Source: Eisenbergiella tayi (GTDB lineage: Bacteria > Bacillota > Clostridia > Lachnospirales > Lachnospiraceae). Taken from it: DNA of 64,000 nucleotides. The stretch is taken from contig NZ_MPDJ01000006.1 of NCBI RefSeq assembly GCF_001881565.1, positions 212,072 to 276,071 of the forward strand, read 5' to 3'. Below the pieces are notes generated by a model that did not search any database, was not told the origin of the DNA, and worked only from the letters and a program-made list of their open reading frames with translations. Both the position numbers and the translations under genes were made by a program. Positions 52,026 to 60,235 of the stretch are shown here, piece by piece; within the stretch, counting starts at the first letter, position 1; each line of letters starts with the position of its first letter.

Positions 52026-52327
52026 GAGGGAGGGCCGGCATCTTTGCAGATGCCGGTGAGTTATGAAAAAGAAAAATCTATTTAAAAAAGTCTTACTGGC
52101 TTTGTATGAATAAAGGATAACATTCAATTGTGTAGCAATCGTGATGAAATTTTGAAGAATTTGTGAAGCTATTGCAAATAGAAAATGTATCCTCTATTGA
52201 TTTTTCATATTCCTATAATACCCGTTTTCCCCGGAAATATTCATAATAATCCCATAATTTAGAAAAAAATAAGGAAACCTTAAAAGAACCGCATGGATTT
52301 GCAGACCGCTTCTATAGTATGATGAAG
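52021..52327. repeat. Intergenic module copy A (small gene lost)
   Basis: The stretch matches 53184-53705 at both ends. The first part includes the GAGGGAGGGCCGGCATC hairpin, AGTTATGAAAAAGAAA and a TTGAAGAATTTGTGAAG box (52152-52168). The second part has the ATAAGG-N5-TTAAAA direct repeat (52269-52286) and TATAGTATGAT (52313-52323). The 210-base small gene present in copy B is missing; a fragment resembling its 3' end (AAAATGTATCC...TTTTCATATTCC, around 52183-52215) remains. The module precedes traX and probably holds its promoter. This 439-base gap has no other gene. Confidence 0.75.
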
Positions 52328-52381
52328 CAAGTCGGAAGCCCCGCGGCAGTTACCGGGGAGTGACACGAAAAGGAGCTCGTC

Positions 52382-53137
52382 ATGAATACCTTTACATTAA
52401 AAATGATCGCACTCGTCCTTATGGTTATCGATCATATCGGCTATTATTTTGAAGGAACGCCGTCCTGGCTTCGATGGCTGGGCAGAGGCTCCTATCCCCT
52501 GTTTCTTTTCTGCATGGTCTGGGGCTATCAGTATACAAGGAACCGGAAAAGGTATCTGCTTCGTCTGTATCTGATGAGTCTCTTTATGACGTTCTTTTCC
52601 TATACCGTGGATACAGTGTTTGTTTCGCAGAACGGTTATGGAAATCACAATATTTTTCTCTCCATGTTTTTGGTAGGCGTGCTTATCAGCACAGTGGAGC
52701 TATATCAGAAGGATCGGAAAAAGGGCGCTGTCCTGTTGGGTGCGATAGCCTTTGTCCAGCTGCTGTATTTCCTCATGCCCAATATTATTCCCTTTACACG
52801 TAATTTATCCGGGGATCTTCTTACGGGGATTGTTCCCAATCTTGCGCTGAATGAATATGGTTTTTCTTTCGTGGTCCTGGGGGTACTCATGTATTTCCTG
52901 AAGGAGAAGAAAGATTTGTTCTGCGTTATGTATATCCTCTTCTGTATCAGCCAGTTCAGTATAGAGATGTTTGAAAGCGGAGGCATCGGAGCTACCCAGT
53001 GGCTCATGGTTCTCGTCCTTCCCCTGATGCTTGGATACAATAACCAGAAGGGCCCGGGCATGAAATATTTCTTTTACATCTTTTATCCGGCACATACCTT
53101 CCTTTTGTTTTATCTTGCTGAGTTTGTTTTTCAATAA
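52382..53137 (+). CDS. TraX-family membrane protein
   Basis: A 251-aa polytopic protein with about eight spans and the TraX opening 'LKMIALVLMVIDHIGYYF' (I-D-H metal/acyl-transfer-like motif, about residues 6-23). A second conserved patch is WLRWLGRGSYPLFLFC. TraX was named for acetylation of F-pilin; chromosomal clostridial homologues are acyltransferase-like proteins of unknown target with no conjugation genes nearby, as here. AAGGAG lies at suitable distance from the ATG. It is transcribed from module copy A. Confidence 0.9.
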   Translation: MNTFTLKMIALVLMVIDHIGYYFEGTPSWLRWLGRGSYPLFLFCMVWGYQYTRNRKRYLLRLYLMSLFMTFFSYTVDTVFVSQNGYGNHNIFLSMFLVGVLISTVELYQKDRKKGAVLLGAIAFVQLLYFLMPNIIPFTRNLSGDLLTGIVPNLALNEYGFSFVVLGVLMYFLKEKKDLFCVMYILFCISQFSIEMFESGGIGATQWLMVLVLPLMLGYNNQKGPGMKYFFYIFYPAHTFLLFYLAEFVFQ

Positions 53138-53162
53138 ATAGAGGAAGGAATACACAAAAAAG

Positions 53163-53190
53163 GCAGGCCGTCCGGCCTGCTATAATTTTT
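53163..53190 (+). terminator. Intrinsic terminator of traX
   Basis: GCAGGCC-GTCC-GGCCTGC is followed by TATAATTTTT. Confidence 0.85.
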
Positions 53191-53705
53191 GAGGGAGGGC
53201 CGGCATCTTGGCAGATGCCGGCAAGTTATGAAAAAGAAATCTATTTTAAAAAGTTATTGGCTTTGTATAAATATACGATAACATCCAAGTATGGAAGTTC
53301 CGTGATGGAAGTTTGAAGAAATTGTGAAGCTTTTGGAACTAAAAAATGAATCCCTCGCTTTTCATATCTTCGGTCAGCCCGGCTACGAGATGCTCCATTT
53401 CCTGTTTTGAATTCACCTGTCTTGAACGATCGATCACATTTTGGCGGGAAGATTCGCTCAATGAGGAAAAAACACGCATGGCATCCATATTCTGGGCTAA
53501 CGCCATGCCTAATCCCAACGGTATTTCATCATTATTTAAAAGGCTCATATTTCCTCCTTTGCTGTTATAAGTTGTTATGGAAGCACGGATAGTATGTGTT
53601 GTTTCAAGATAATTATACAAAAACAATCGTTATTTAGAAAAAATTAAGAAAATTTTAAAGGAAGTACATAGATTTTTCAAAGGTAACTATAGTATGATAG
53701 TCAAA
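53184..53705. repeat. Intergenic module copy B (with small gene)
   Basis: It is the intact counterpart of copy A. It has the same GGGCCGGCATC hairpin (53195-53222), AGTTATGAAAAAG stretch and TTGAAGAAATTGTGAAG box (53311-53327), then the minus-strand 69-aa gene. After it comes the TTAAGA-N5-TTAAAG direct repeat (53644-53660) and TATAGTATGAT (53688-53698). The two boxes show 11-base spacing between half-sites, as in OmpR-family response-regulator sites. It sits upstream of the MacAB-like operon. Confidence 0.75.
53339..53548 (-). CDS. Conserved-looking 69-aa acidic protein
   Basis: The product begins MSLLNNDEIPLGLGMALAQN, continues with a helical acidic region and ends MKSEGFIF. The ATG at 53548 has AAAGGAGG six bases upstream, an excellent ribosome site. 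I have seen similar short proteins ('DEIPLGLGMALAQN..AM..F') in Lachnospiraceae, annotated hypothetical; this is memory, not a search. No membrane span or known domain. It lies inside the duplicated intergenic module and is divergent from the MacAB-like operon. Confidence 0.75.
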   Translation of the reverse strand: MSLLNNDEIPLGLGMALAQNMDAMRVFSSLSESSRQNVIDRSRQVNSKQEMEHLVAGLTEDMKSEGFIF

Positions 53706-53893
53706 GTAATATTTCGGGACACTCCTTAATTTAAGGGGATGGAACGGAGGATACTGTCAGCAGGATAAAATATCCGGTTGACAAAATGAATAAACCGTAT
53801 TACTGTATTAACTGTATAATACAGATGAAATGTAAACAGTTTCCGCGGTCAAAAAAGAAAATTGACCGGAAGGGGAACAAAGGGAGAAAAAGT

Positions 53894-54598
53894 ATGAGTG
53901 CGCTGGTTGAAGTAAAGGACATGTGTAAGGTTTACAACCCGGGTGAAAACGAAGTGCGGGCACTGGATCATGTAAATGTATCGATTAATGAAAATGAATT
54001 TGTGGCAATTATCGGTCATTCCGGCTCAGGAAAATCCACGCTTATGAATATGCTGGGATGCCTGGATGTCCCTACGAGCGGAACCTACCTTCTGCATGAT
54101 CAGGACGTTTCCAGGATGAGTGACGATGATCTGTCCGATATCAGAAACCGGGAAATCGGTTTTATTTTTCAGGGTTTTAACCTGATACCGAATCTGACGG
54201 CCCTGGAAAATGTAGAACTTCCTCTGATTTACAGGGGAATCAGCAAAAAAGAGAGGCTGGAGCTTTCCCAGGATGCCCTCAGAAAGGTAGGACTGGAAAA
54301 ACGAATGAACCACAAGCCTTCGGAAATGTCCGGAGGGCAGCAGCAGAGGGTCGCCATAGCGAGAGCCATTGCCCAGGCGCCGCCTGTGATACTTGCGGAT
54401 GAGCCTACCGGTAACCTGGACTCCGGTTCGACCAAAGAAATTATGGGAATTCTTAAGAGCCTTCACCAGGAAGGAAGAACCGTAATCATAATTACTCATG
54501 ATAATGATATCGCCGCTCAGGCAGAGCGGGTTATCCGTATCAAGGATGGCTATATTGAAGCGGATTATAACCAGGATACGGAGAACTATGAGGAATAA
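53894..54598 (+). CDS. MacB-type ABC transporter ATP-binding protein
   Basis: A protein of about 234 aa of the LolD/MacB/FtsE group. Walker A is AIIGHSGSGKSTLMNMLGC (about 38-56), the Q-loop FIFQGFNLIPNLTALENV (about 89-106), the signature PSEMSGGQQQRVAIARAI (about 138-155), Walker B VILADEPTGNLDS (about 160-172) and the H-loop IIITHDND. ATG 53894 has GGGAG nine bases upstream; the frame is open further upstream but without a ribosome site. It works with the adaptor and FtsX-like permease downstream. The gap to the adaptor gene is 73 bases. Confidence 0.94.
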   Translation: MSALVEVKDMCKVYNPGENEVRALDHVNVSINENEFVAIIGHSGSGKSTLMNMLGCLDVPTSGTYLLHDQDVSRMSDDDLSDIRNREIGFIFQGFNLIPNLTALENVELPLIYRGISKKERLELSQDALRKVGLEKRMNHKPSEMSGGQQQRVAIARAIAQAPPVILADEPTGNLDSGSTKEIMGILKSLHQEGRTVIIITHDNDIAAQAERVIRIKDGYIEADYNQDTENYEE

Positions 54599-54671
54599 TT
54601 TTTTTACAGAGTTTCAGAACTCTTTATATAATAGGTAACTACCCTACGGGATAAATTATGGAGGAATCAAA

Positions 54672-56480
54672 ATGAGTGAGTTAGAGAACAAAGATACCGG
54701 CAGCCTGGAATCGGCCAAAGATAAAAAGAAGAGAGAAAAAGCCGAAGCAAAGGAAAAGAAGGCTCAGGAGAAGAGAGAAGCTGTTATGGCCGGAGGGACC
54801 GGCAAGAAGAAAAAGAAGAAATTCGGCTGGATTATCGCCCTTGCTTTAGTCATTGTCATAGTGGGCTATTCCGTTGTGACAAGTGTTATTGCCAAAAACA
54901 CCCCCATGCAGGTGAATACCGTGGAAGCGACCGTCGGAGTGATTGAAGAAACATTATCCACCAGCGGTACGGTAAGCAGTGAGCAGAGCAAAACATATTA
55001 TGCGCCTGTGGGTGCTACCATTTCCCAAATGAGCATCGCCCTGGGTGATGAGGTGGCAGAGGGACAGCAGCTGGTTTCCTTTGATACTACAGATTTGGAA
55101 ATGAAGAAGACGAAAGCGGAGCTGGATGCGTCCGTAACAGCAAACAGCTACAAAAGTTCCGAGTATAAGAGCAATAAAAATCAGTCTGAATATAATGAAG
55201 CAACAATCGGTCTGCCTGAGCTGAAGGTACTGGCAGAGCAGCAGGAACAGTATGTACAGGGATTGAAGTACCAGCTGGAGGACGAGCAGCAGCAGAAAAA
55301 GCAAAAGCTGCAGGATTGGCTGGGAAAACTGAATCAGGAGCTGGATACACAGTCTAATAAGCTGGAGGAGCAGCACGATTCTGAGACGAGAAAAAGTATT
55401 CAGGAGATCATCCAGAACCTGAACAACAGCATCCGCGAAACGAATAACCAGATCAGCGATCTGAGCATGTCTGACGAGCTGAAAGAAAAACAGCGTCTTA
55501 TCGATGCAGAACAGAAGAAACTGGATGATATGAACGAAGAAATCAATAAGAGAGAAGGCAAGGAAACCTCCTCGAAAGCGGGGATTGCCGATCCTTATGA
55601 AAAACAGCAGCTGGCGGCAAACACACAGAGCGCCCAGCTTACGGCAACCGAGGCTGAAAATGAACTGGAAAAAGCCCGGGCAGGCGTAACTGCCGAATTC
55701 CCCGGCATTGTTACCAAAATTGCCACCGTATCCACATCCAAGGATGCGACCAAGGGCGGCGGCCTTCTGGAAGGCGCAACCGTTGCCGAAGGAACCGAAC
55801 TCTTTACGATTGAAAGCAATAAACAGGTCAAAGTAGGAATAGAAGTTACCAAATACGATTTGCCCAAAATAGCCATTGGCCAGCAGGTAGACGTTACAAT
55901 AGCGGGCAATGTATATGAAGGAGAGGTTTCCAAAATTAACAAGGTGGCGGCAGCCAATTCCCAGGGAACACCCGTGGTTGGAGCGGAAGTCCATATCAAG
56001 AATCCCGATGACAGCATCTTCCTGGGTGTGGAAGCAAAGCTTGTTATTCATACCGCTTACGCGGAGAATGTAATAACCATACCGGTTGAAATCGTAAATG
56101 CGGATAAGCAGGGCGAATTCTGTTATGTAGTGGATAATGGTGTTGTGACCATGAGAAGAATCACCACAGGAATTTCCTCCGACAGCATGGTTGAGGTAAA
56201 AGAAGGCCTGAAAGAGGGCGATCAGATTGTATATGATGTGACAGGTACCATTATGGAAGGAATGAAGGTTATGGCAGTTCCTATGGGCGGCGGAATGGCC
56301 GGCCAGACCATGATGGAAACCGGAGCAGCAGCCGGTGAAACGGAAGCTGTGACAGAAACGGCATCGGAAGCTGTATCGCAGACAGCGGCCGGAGAGGGTT
56401 CCTCCGAAGAAGCAGGCGGAGAAACAGAAACTGCTGAATCACAGGCAGCGAGTGGCACACTGGGATCTGAAAATGAATAG
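54672..56480 (+). CDS. HlyD/MacA-like membrane-fusion adaptor
   Basis: A 602-aa protein. It has a charged Lys/Glu-rich cytoplasmic head (about 1-54), one span (about 54-75), a biotinyl-lipoyl-like half-motif (GTVSSEQSKTYYAPVGATISQM), a long coiled coil (about 160-300, Gln/Glu/Lys-rich) and a beta-barrel/lipoyl second half (about 325-510). A low-complexity Ala/Glu/Thr tail runs from about 535 to 602. In Gram-positive cells such adaptors reach into the wall and work with MacB-type permeases to export peptides or lipids, or to sense envelope stress. The coiled coil is longer than usual. It is followed by the permease 42 bases on. Confidence 0.9.
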   Translation: MSELENKDTGSLESAKDKKKREKAEAKEKKAQEKREAVMAGGTGKKKKKKFGWIIALALVIVIVGYSVVTSVIAKNTPMQVNTVEATVGVIEETLSTSGTVSSEQSKTYYAPVGATISQMSIALGDEVAEGQQLVSFDTTDLEMKKTKAELDASVTANSYKSSEYKSNKNQSEYNEATIGLPELKVLAEQQEQYVQGLKYQLEDEQQQKKQKLQDWLGKLNQELDTQSNKLEEQHDSETRKSIQEIIQNLNNSIRETNNQISDLSMSDELKEKQRLIDAEQKKLDDMNEEINKREGKETSSKAGIADPYEKQQLAANTQSAQLTATEAENELEKARAGVTAEFPGIVTKIATVSTSKDATKGGGLLEGATVAEGTELFTIESNKQVKVGIEVTKYDLPKIAIGQQVDVTIAGNVYEGEVSKINKVAAANSQGTPVVGAEVHIKNPDDSIFLGVEAKLVIHTAYAENVITIPVEIVNADKQGEFCYVVDNGVVTMRRITTGISSDSMVEVKEGLKEGDQIVYDVTGTIMEGMKVMAVPMGGGMAGQTMMETGAAAGETEAVTETASEAVSQTAAGEGSSEEAGGETETAESQAASGTLGSENE

Positions 56481-56522
56481 CCAGGTACTATTCGAAGCTG
56501 CCTATATAAGGAGGACTGAATA

Positions 56523-57734
56523 GTGGCACAGGCATGGGAATATATAAAAATTGCCCTGATGAATATCAGGAGCAATAAAGGCCGGTCAATCCTGACTATG
56601 CTGGGTATTATCATCGGTATTACTTCCGTAATCATGATTATATCCATCGGCGATGGGGTTAAAGGACAGGTTAATGATGAATTGAATGCCATGGCCGGAG
56701 GGCTGATTGGTATTTATGTAAATAATGAGCACAGTGAAGAAGAGGTTTATTTTGACTCGGATGACTTTGAAGCAATAAAAGAGAAGGTGCCGGGTGTAAA
56801 GGGTGTGACCCCTGTATATACGATGTACGGCAGTGCAATTGGCAAAAAAGGTGAATTTACCGCGTATGCATCCGGCGGTACGGAAAGCATGGAATTTTAC
56901 CAGAGTGAGCCTATTATTGCAGGACATTATTTTACCGCCAGTGATTATTATTCCGGTAATAAGGTCTGCGTTGTACCGGAACAGGCGGCGAAGAAGATGT
57001 TTGGTACTACGGATGTTGTAGGCCTTACCATAGAGGTAACTCTGTATGGGACAACACAGGATCTTAGGATTGTAGGTGTCCGCCAGGACAGTGCTGCGGC
57101 TATGTTCAGCATGTATGGTGATATGATTAATATTGAATTGCCGCTTAGCGTACTCAGCGCGTCCTATGGATTGTATTTTGGGGAGTTTACGGATTTCATG
57201 ATTATCAGTGATTCTCCTGCGGAGTCCGTTCAGGTGGCCCAGAGCAGTATCAACCTGCTGGAAGGAAGACACAATGTAAGAGGAAAGGGAGTGATTCAGG
57301 TTCAGAACATGCAGGACCAGATTTCCGAAATCAACTCCGTTTTAGGAAGTATATCCATCTTTGTTGTAATAGTGGCGGCAATTTCCCTTTTGGTCGGCGG
57401 AATTGGTGTTATGAATATCATGCTGGTTTCCGTTACGGAGCGTACCAGAGAAATTGGTATCCGCAAGTCTCTGGGTGCCCGGACCGGTTCCATACTGCTC
57501 CAGTTTTTGTCCGAATCCGCTATTATTACCCTGCTGGGAGGTATTATAGGTATCATCCTGGGTGTTGCAGGCGCGATTCTCATCGGAGGAGTAATTGGCT
57601 TCTCAGCCCGGATTCAGCCAAGCACTGTTTTGATAGCTTCCCTGTTCTCGGCAGGCGTAGGTATTTTCTTCGGAATTTATCCTGCCAGGAAGGCGGCAAA
57701 ACTCAGCCCTATTGAAGCGCTTCGCCATGAATAG
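56523..57734 (+). CDS. MacB/FtsX-type ABC permease
   Basis: A 403-aa permease. TM1 is at about 20-43 (SILTMLGIIIGITSVIMIISIG), followed by a large extracellular MacB_PCD domain (about 50-270) and three C-terminal spans (about 280-305, 330-360, 370-392). The GVMNIMLVSVTERTREIGI segment (about 294-312) is the characteristic coupling region. It starts at GTG with AAGGAGG upstream, a rare start in this window. It completes an ATPase-adaptor-permease operon of the antimicrobial-peptide/lipid export type. The substrate is unknown. Confidence 0.94.
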   Translation: MAQAWEYIKIALMNIRSNKGRSILTMLGIIIGITSVIMIISIGDGVKGQVNDELNAMAGGLIGIYVNNEHSEEEVYFDSDDFEAIKEKVPGVKGVTPVYTMYGSAIGKKGEFTAYASGGTESMEFYQSEPIIAGHYFTASDYYSGNKVCVVPEQAAKKMFGTTDVVGLTIEVTLYGTTQDLRIVGVRQDSAAAMFSMYGDMINIELPLSVLSASYGLYFGEFTDFMIISDSPAESVQVAQSSINLLEGRHNVRGKGVIQVQNMQDQISEINSVLGSISIFVVIVAAISLLVGGIGVMNIMLVSVTERTREIGIRKSLGARTGSILLQFLSESAIITLLGGIIGIILGVAGAILIGGVIGFSARIQPSTVLIASLFSAGVGIFFGIYPARKAAKLSPIEALRHE

Positions 57735-57745
57735 GCTGAAATCTC

Positions 57746-57773
57746 TTGCGTTACGAAATATTTTCAGTATAAT
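57746..57773 (+). promoter_or_regulatory. Candidate promoter ahead of the tsa cluster
   Basis: TTGCGT (57746-57751), a 16-base spacer and TATAAT (57768-57773). It lies before, not after, the hairpin at 57789, so transcripts from it would cross that hairpin. Confidence 0.45.
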
Positions 57774-57788
57774 ATAATGATAAGTAGA

Positions 57789-57816
57789 CAAAAGCACCTA
57801 CGACGTAGGTGCTTTT
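57789..57816 (+). terminator. Intrinsic terminator after the MacB-type gene
   Basis: A perfect palindrome AGCACCTACGACGTAGGTGCT is flanked by AAAA and TTTTT. Its T-run follows on the plus strand; the matching A-run means it could also work on the minus strand. Confidence 0.85.
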
Positions 57817-57854
57817 TCGGGTCGTATGAATCAACAGGGACAGGAAGGTAATTT

Positions 57855-58334
57855 ATGGAAGTGGAATTTGATGTAAAAATTGATTCGGCAGTTCTTTATG
57901 ACTATATGCTCCACCATACCTATACCAGCTTTGCCGGAGTAGTGGGAACTACGGTAGGAGCGCTGATTCTGGTTGCGTTTGGCATGACGGGCCATGTGGT
58001 CTATCTGATTGCCGGACTTATAATCCTGCTGTACCAGCCGGGAAGTCTTTTATTGAAAGCAAAGCAGCAGGCGCTCACAAATCCGGCATTCAAGCAGCCC
58101 CTTCATTATAAAATGACAGAAGAAGGCGTCGAAGTATCCCAGGGGGATATGGTGGAATTCCAGAAGTGGGAGGATATGGTGAAGGCGATTTCCACCGGCA
58201 GGAGCATTATCCTTTATACAACCAGAATCAATGCGAGTATTTTTCCTCGCAGGGATTTAAAGGATAGCCTCTCCAAAGTTGTGGAAATGATCTCCACGCA
58301 TATGCCTCCTAAAAAAGTGAATATCCGAATGTAG
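57855..58334 (+). CDS. YcxB-like membrane protein
   Basis: A 159-aa protein with two hydrophobic spans (about 25-60) and a C-terminal domain (about 80-155) with 'HYKMTEEGVEVSQGDMVEFQKWEDMVKAISTGRSIILYT', the pattern of the YcxB-like family (a PH-like fold). Function unknown. It precedes the tsaE gene by 52 bases and may be part of the same transcription unit. Confidence 0.82.
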   Translation: MEVEFDVKIDSAVLYDYMLHHTYTSFAGVVGTTVGALILVAFGMTGHVVYLIAGLIILLYQPGSLLLKAKQQALTNPAFKQPLHYKMTEEGVEVSQGDMVEFQKWEDMVKAISTGRSIILYTTRINASIFPRRDLKDSLSKVVEMISTHMPPKKVNIRM

Positions 58335-58386
58335 TTATCAGCCTTTGCAGATAATGTCCGGCAAAACGGACGCAGGAGATACCATA

Positions 58387-58836
58387 ATGAAAACAGAACA
58401 GATCGAGAGCTTCAGCCCGGAAGACACCTTTGCATTTGGAGAACAGATCGGCAGACAGGCCGTTCCCGGGCAGGTTTATACCCTCATAGGTGATTTGGGT
58501 GTGGGCAAGACGGTTTTCACCCAGGGTGTTGCGGCAGGACTGGGTATTCAGGAGCCGGTCAGCAGCCCTACCTTCACTATTATCCAAATTTATGAAGAAG
58601 GAAGGATGCCCTTTTATCACTTTGATGTTTACCGCATCGGCGATGTGGAAGAAATGGATGAGATAGGCTATGAAGATTGTTTCTACGGAAACGGCCTCTG
58701 CCTTATTGAATGGGCCAACCTCATAGAAGAAATCCTTCCCCCCTCCTATACGGAGATCCGGATTGAAAAAGACTTGAAAAAGGGTTTTGACTATCGTAAA
58801 ATCACCCTGACAAGGAAGGAAGCGAATCAAGAATGA
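58387..58836 (+). CDS. tsaE: tRNA threonylcarbamoyladenosine biosynthesis ATPase TsaE
   Basis: A protein of about 149 aa with the TsaE P-loop YTLIGDLGVGKTVFTQGVA (about 30-48), switch-like SSPTFTIIQIYEE (about 58-70) and YHFDVYRIGD / IEWANLIEE (Walker-B-like region). TsaE assists the TsaB-TsaD complex that attaches threonylcarbamoyl to A37 of ANN-decoding tRNAs. It overlaps tsaB by four bases. Start 58387 has AGGAGA seven bases upstream. Confidence 0.95.
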   Translation: MKTEQIESFSPEDTFAFGEQIGRQAVPGQVYTLIGDLGVGKTVFTQGVAAGLGIQEPVSSPTFTIIQIYEEGRMPFYHFDVYRIGDVEEMDEIGYEDCFYGNGLCLIEWANLIEEILPPSYTEIRIEKDLKKGFDYRKITLTRKEANQE

Positions 58837-59702
58837 AAATATTAGCCATAGACAGTTCAGGACTGGTAGCCAGCGTGGCGGTAACGGAAGATGATAATCT
58901 TATCGCGGAATACACCACCAACTATAAGAAAACACATTCCCAGACACTTCTTCCCATGCTGGATGAAGTGAAGAAAATGATAGAACTGGATTTAAACACC
59001 ATTGATGCCATTGCCGTATCTGCCGGCCCGGGCTCCTTCACCGGGCTCCGGATAGGATCCGCAACAGCAAAAGGGCTGGGCCTGGCTTTGAATAAGCCGC
59101 TGATAGGTGTACCCACAGTGGATGCCCTGGCGATGAACCTGTATGGGACGGATCAGATCATCTGCCCCCTGATGGATGCCAGACGCAGCCAGGTTTATAC
59201 CGGCATTTACCGTTTTGTGCAGGAAAGCGGGAATGAGGCGGCAGCTCCTGCCAGCCTTCCGGATGCCGCGCAGGCACAGGCTTTCGGTGAAGTCAGCTAT
59301 TCTCTGAAAGTACGAGAGCCCCAATGTGTGGTACCCATTGAAGAGATTGCAGAAAGGCTGAACCGGCTGCCGGAAGCCGGCGGCGTGATCTTTTTAGGGG
59401 ATGGGGTACCTGTTTTCCGTTCGAGGCTGGCGGAATTAATGCGCCGTCCCTATTCCTTTGCCCCGGCTCTGTGCAACAGACAGCGCGCCTCTGCAGTCGC
59501 GGTATTAGCCGCCGGGTATGCAAAAGAAGGGAAAATGGTATCGGCGGATGCTTTTGTCCCGGAATATCTTCGTCCCTCCCAGGCGGAAAGAGAACGAAGC
59601 GAGGCCCGGAAATTAGCAGGAGCCCAGGCCGGTGACGCCATGATGAGAAAAGGAACCTTCTCCAAAGAGAAGAAAGCCATCCCGGAAGAAAGTGGTAGCT
59701 GA
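58833..59702 (+). CDS. tsaB: tRNA threonylcarbamoyladenosine biosynthesis protein TsaB
   Basis: A 289-aa ASKHA-fold protein. It opens MKILAIDSSGLVASVAV and contains 'DAIAVSAGPGSFTGLRIG' (about 52-69), both diagnostic of TsaB. It dimerises with TsaD to make t6A in tRNA. A C-terminal extension of about 40 polar residues (from SQAERERSEARK) makes it longer than the usual 220-240 aa. The next gene, rimI, follows two bases later, the common Firmicutes order tsaE-tsaB-rimI. Confidence 0.94.
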   Translation: MKILAIDSSGLVASVAVTEDDNLIAEYTTNYKKTHSQTLLPMLDEVKKMIELDLNTIDAIAVSAGPGSFTGLRIGSATAKGLGLALNKPLIGVPTVDALAMNLYGTDQIICPLMDARRSQVYTGIYRFVQESGNEAAAPASLPDAAQAQAFGEVSYSLKVREPQCVVPIEEIAERLNRLPEAGGVIFLGDGVPVFRSRLAELMRRPYSFAPALCNRQRASAVAVLAAGYAKEGKMVSADAFVPEYLRPSQAERERSEARKLAGAQAGDAMMRKGTFSKEKKAIPEESGS

Positions 59703-59704
59703 TA

Positions 59705-60142
59705 ATGGAAATTCGCAGAATGAGAAGGGAAGATCTCACTCAGGCTGCCGCGCTGGAAGAAAAATGCTTTGGGGCGGATGCCTGGTCGATGCAGGCCTTC
59801 GCTGATGCCCTGGAGGATGAGAATGCGCTCTACCTTACCTGCATTGTAGAGGAGGAAGGCCTGATAGCCTACTGCGGTATCTGGAGATCCTTTGAAGACG
59901 GAGATATCACCAATGTAGCCGTGGACGAAAGATACAGAAAAAAAGGATTCGCGCGTCTTCTGCTCCGGGAACTGATGCAGAAATCGGCAGCCTCCGGCGT
60001 GGAAAATTTTACATTGGAGGTTCGGGAGAGTAATCTGCCCGCCATCCGCCTTTATGAGTCTTTAGGCTTTGTTACAGAGGGAATCAGGAAAAATTTTTAC
60101 AGAAATCCGAATGAAAATGCGCTCATTATGTGGAAGAGATAG
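59705..60142 (+). CDS. rimI: Ribosomal-protein-alanine N-acetyltransferase RimI
   Basis: A 145-aa GNAT enzyme. Motif A is ITNVAVDERYRKKGFARLLLRELM (about 63-86), and the C-terminal ESLGFVTEGIRKNFY (about 119-133) is characteristic of RimI. It acetylates ribosomal protein S18 or other N-termini. It is tightly packed behind tsaB, which supports the assignment. Confidence 0.93.
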   Translation: MEIRRMRREDLTQAAALEEKCFGADAWSMQAFADALEDENALYLTCIVEEEGLIAYCGIWRSFEDGDITNVAVDERYRKKGFARLLLRELMQKSAASGVENFTLEVRESNLPAIRLYESLGFVTEGIRKNFYRNPNENALIMWKR

Positions 60143-60235
60143 CCAGCGCATGGAATAATTACCGCTGTTTTTCGACAAAAATTTACGTTATAATGAACAA
60201 AACGGAAAGCGTAAAATACGCGGATAGGAGTGGCC

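Noticed and set aside
54954..56051. A 365-codon antisense ORF rich in Leu/Phe, looking like a membrane protein
   Set aside because: It is the complement of the Gln/Glu/Lys coiled-coil codons of the adaptor; such repeats always give Leu/Phe-rich antisense frames.
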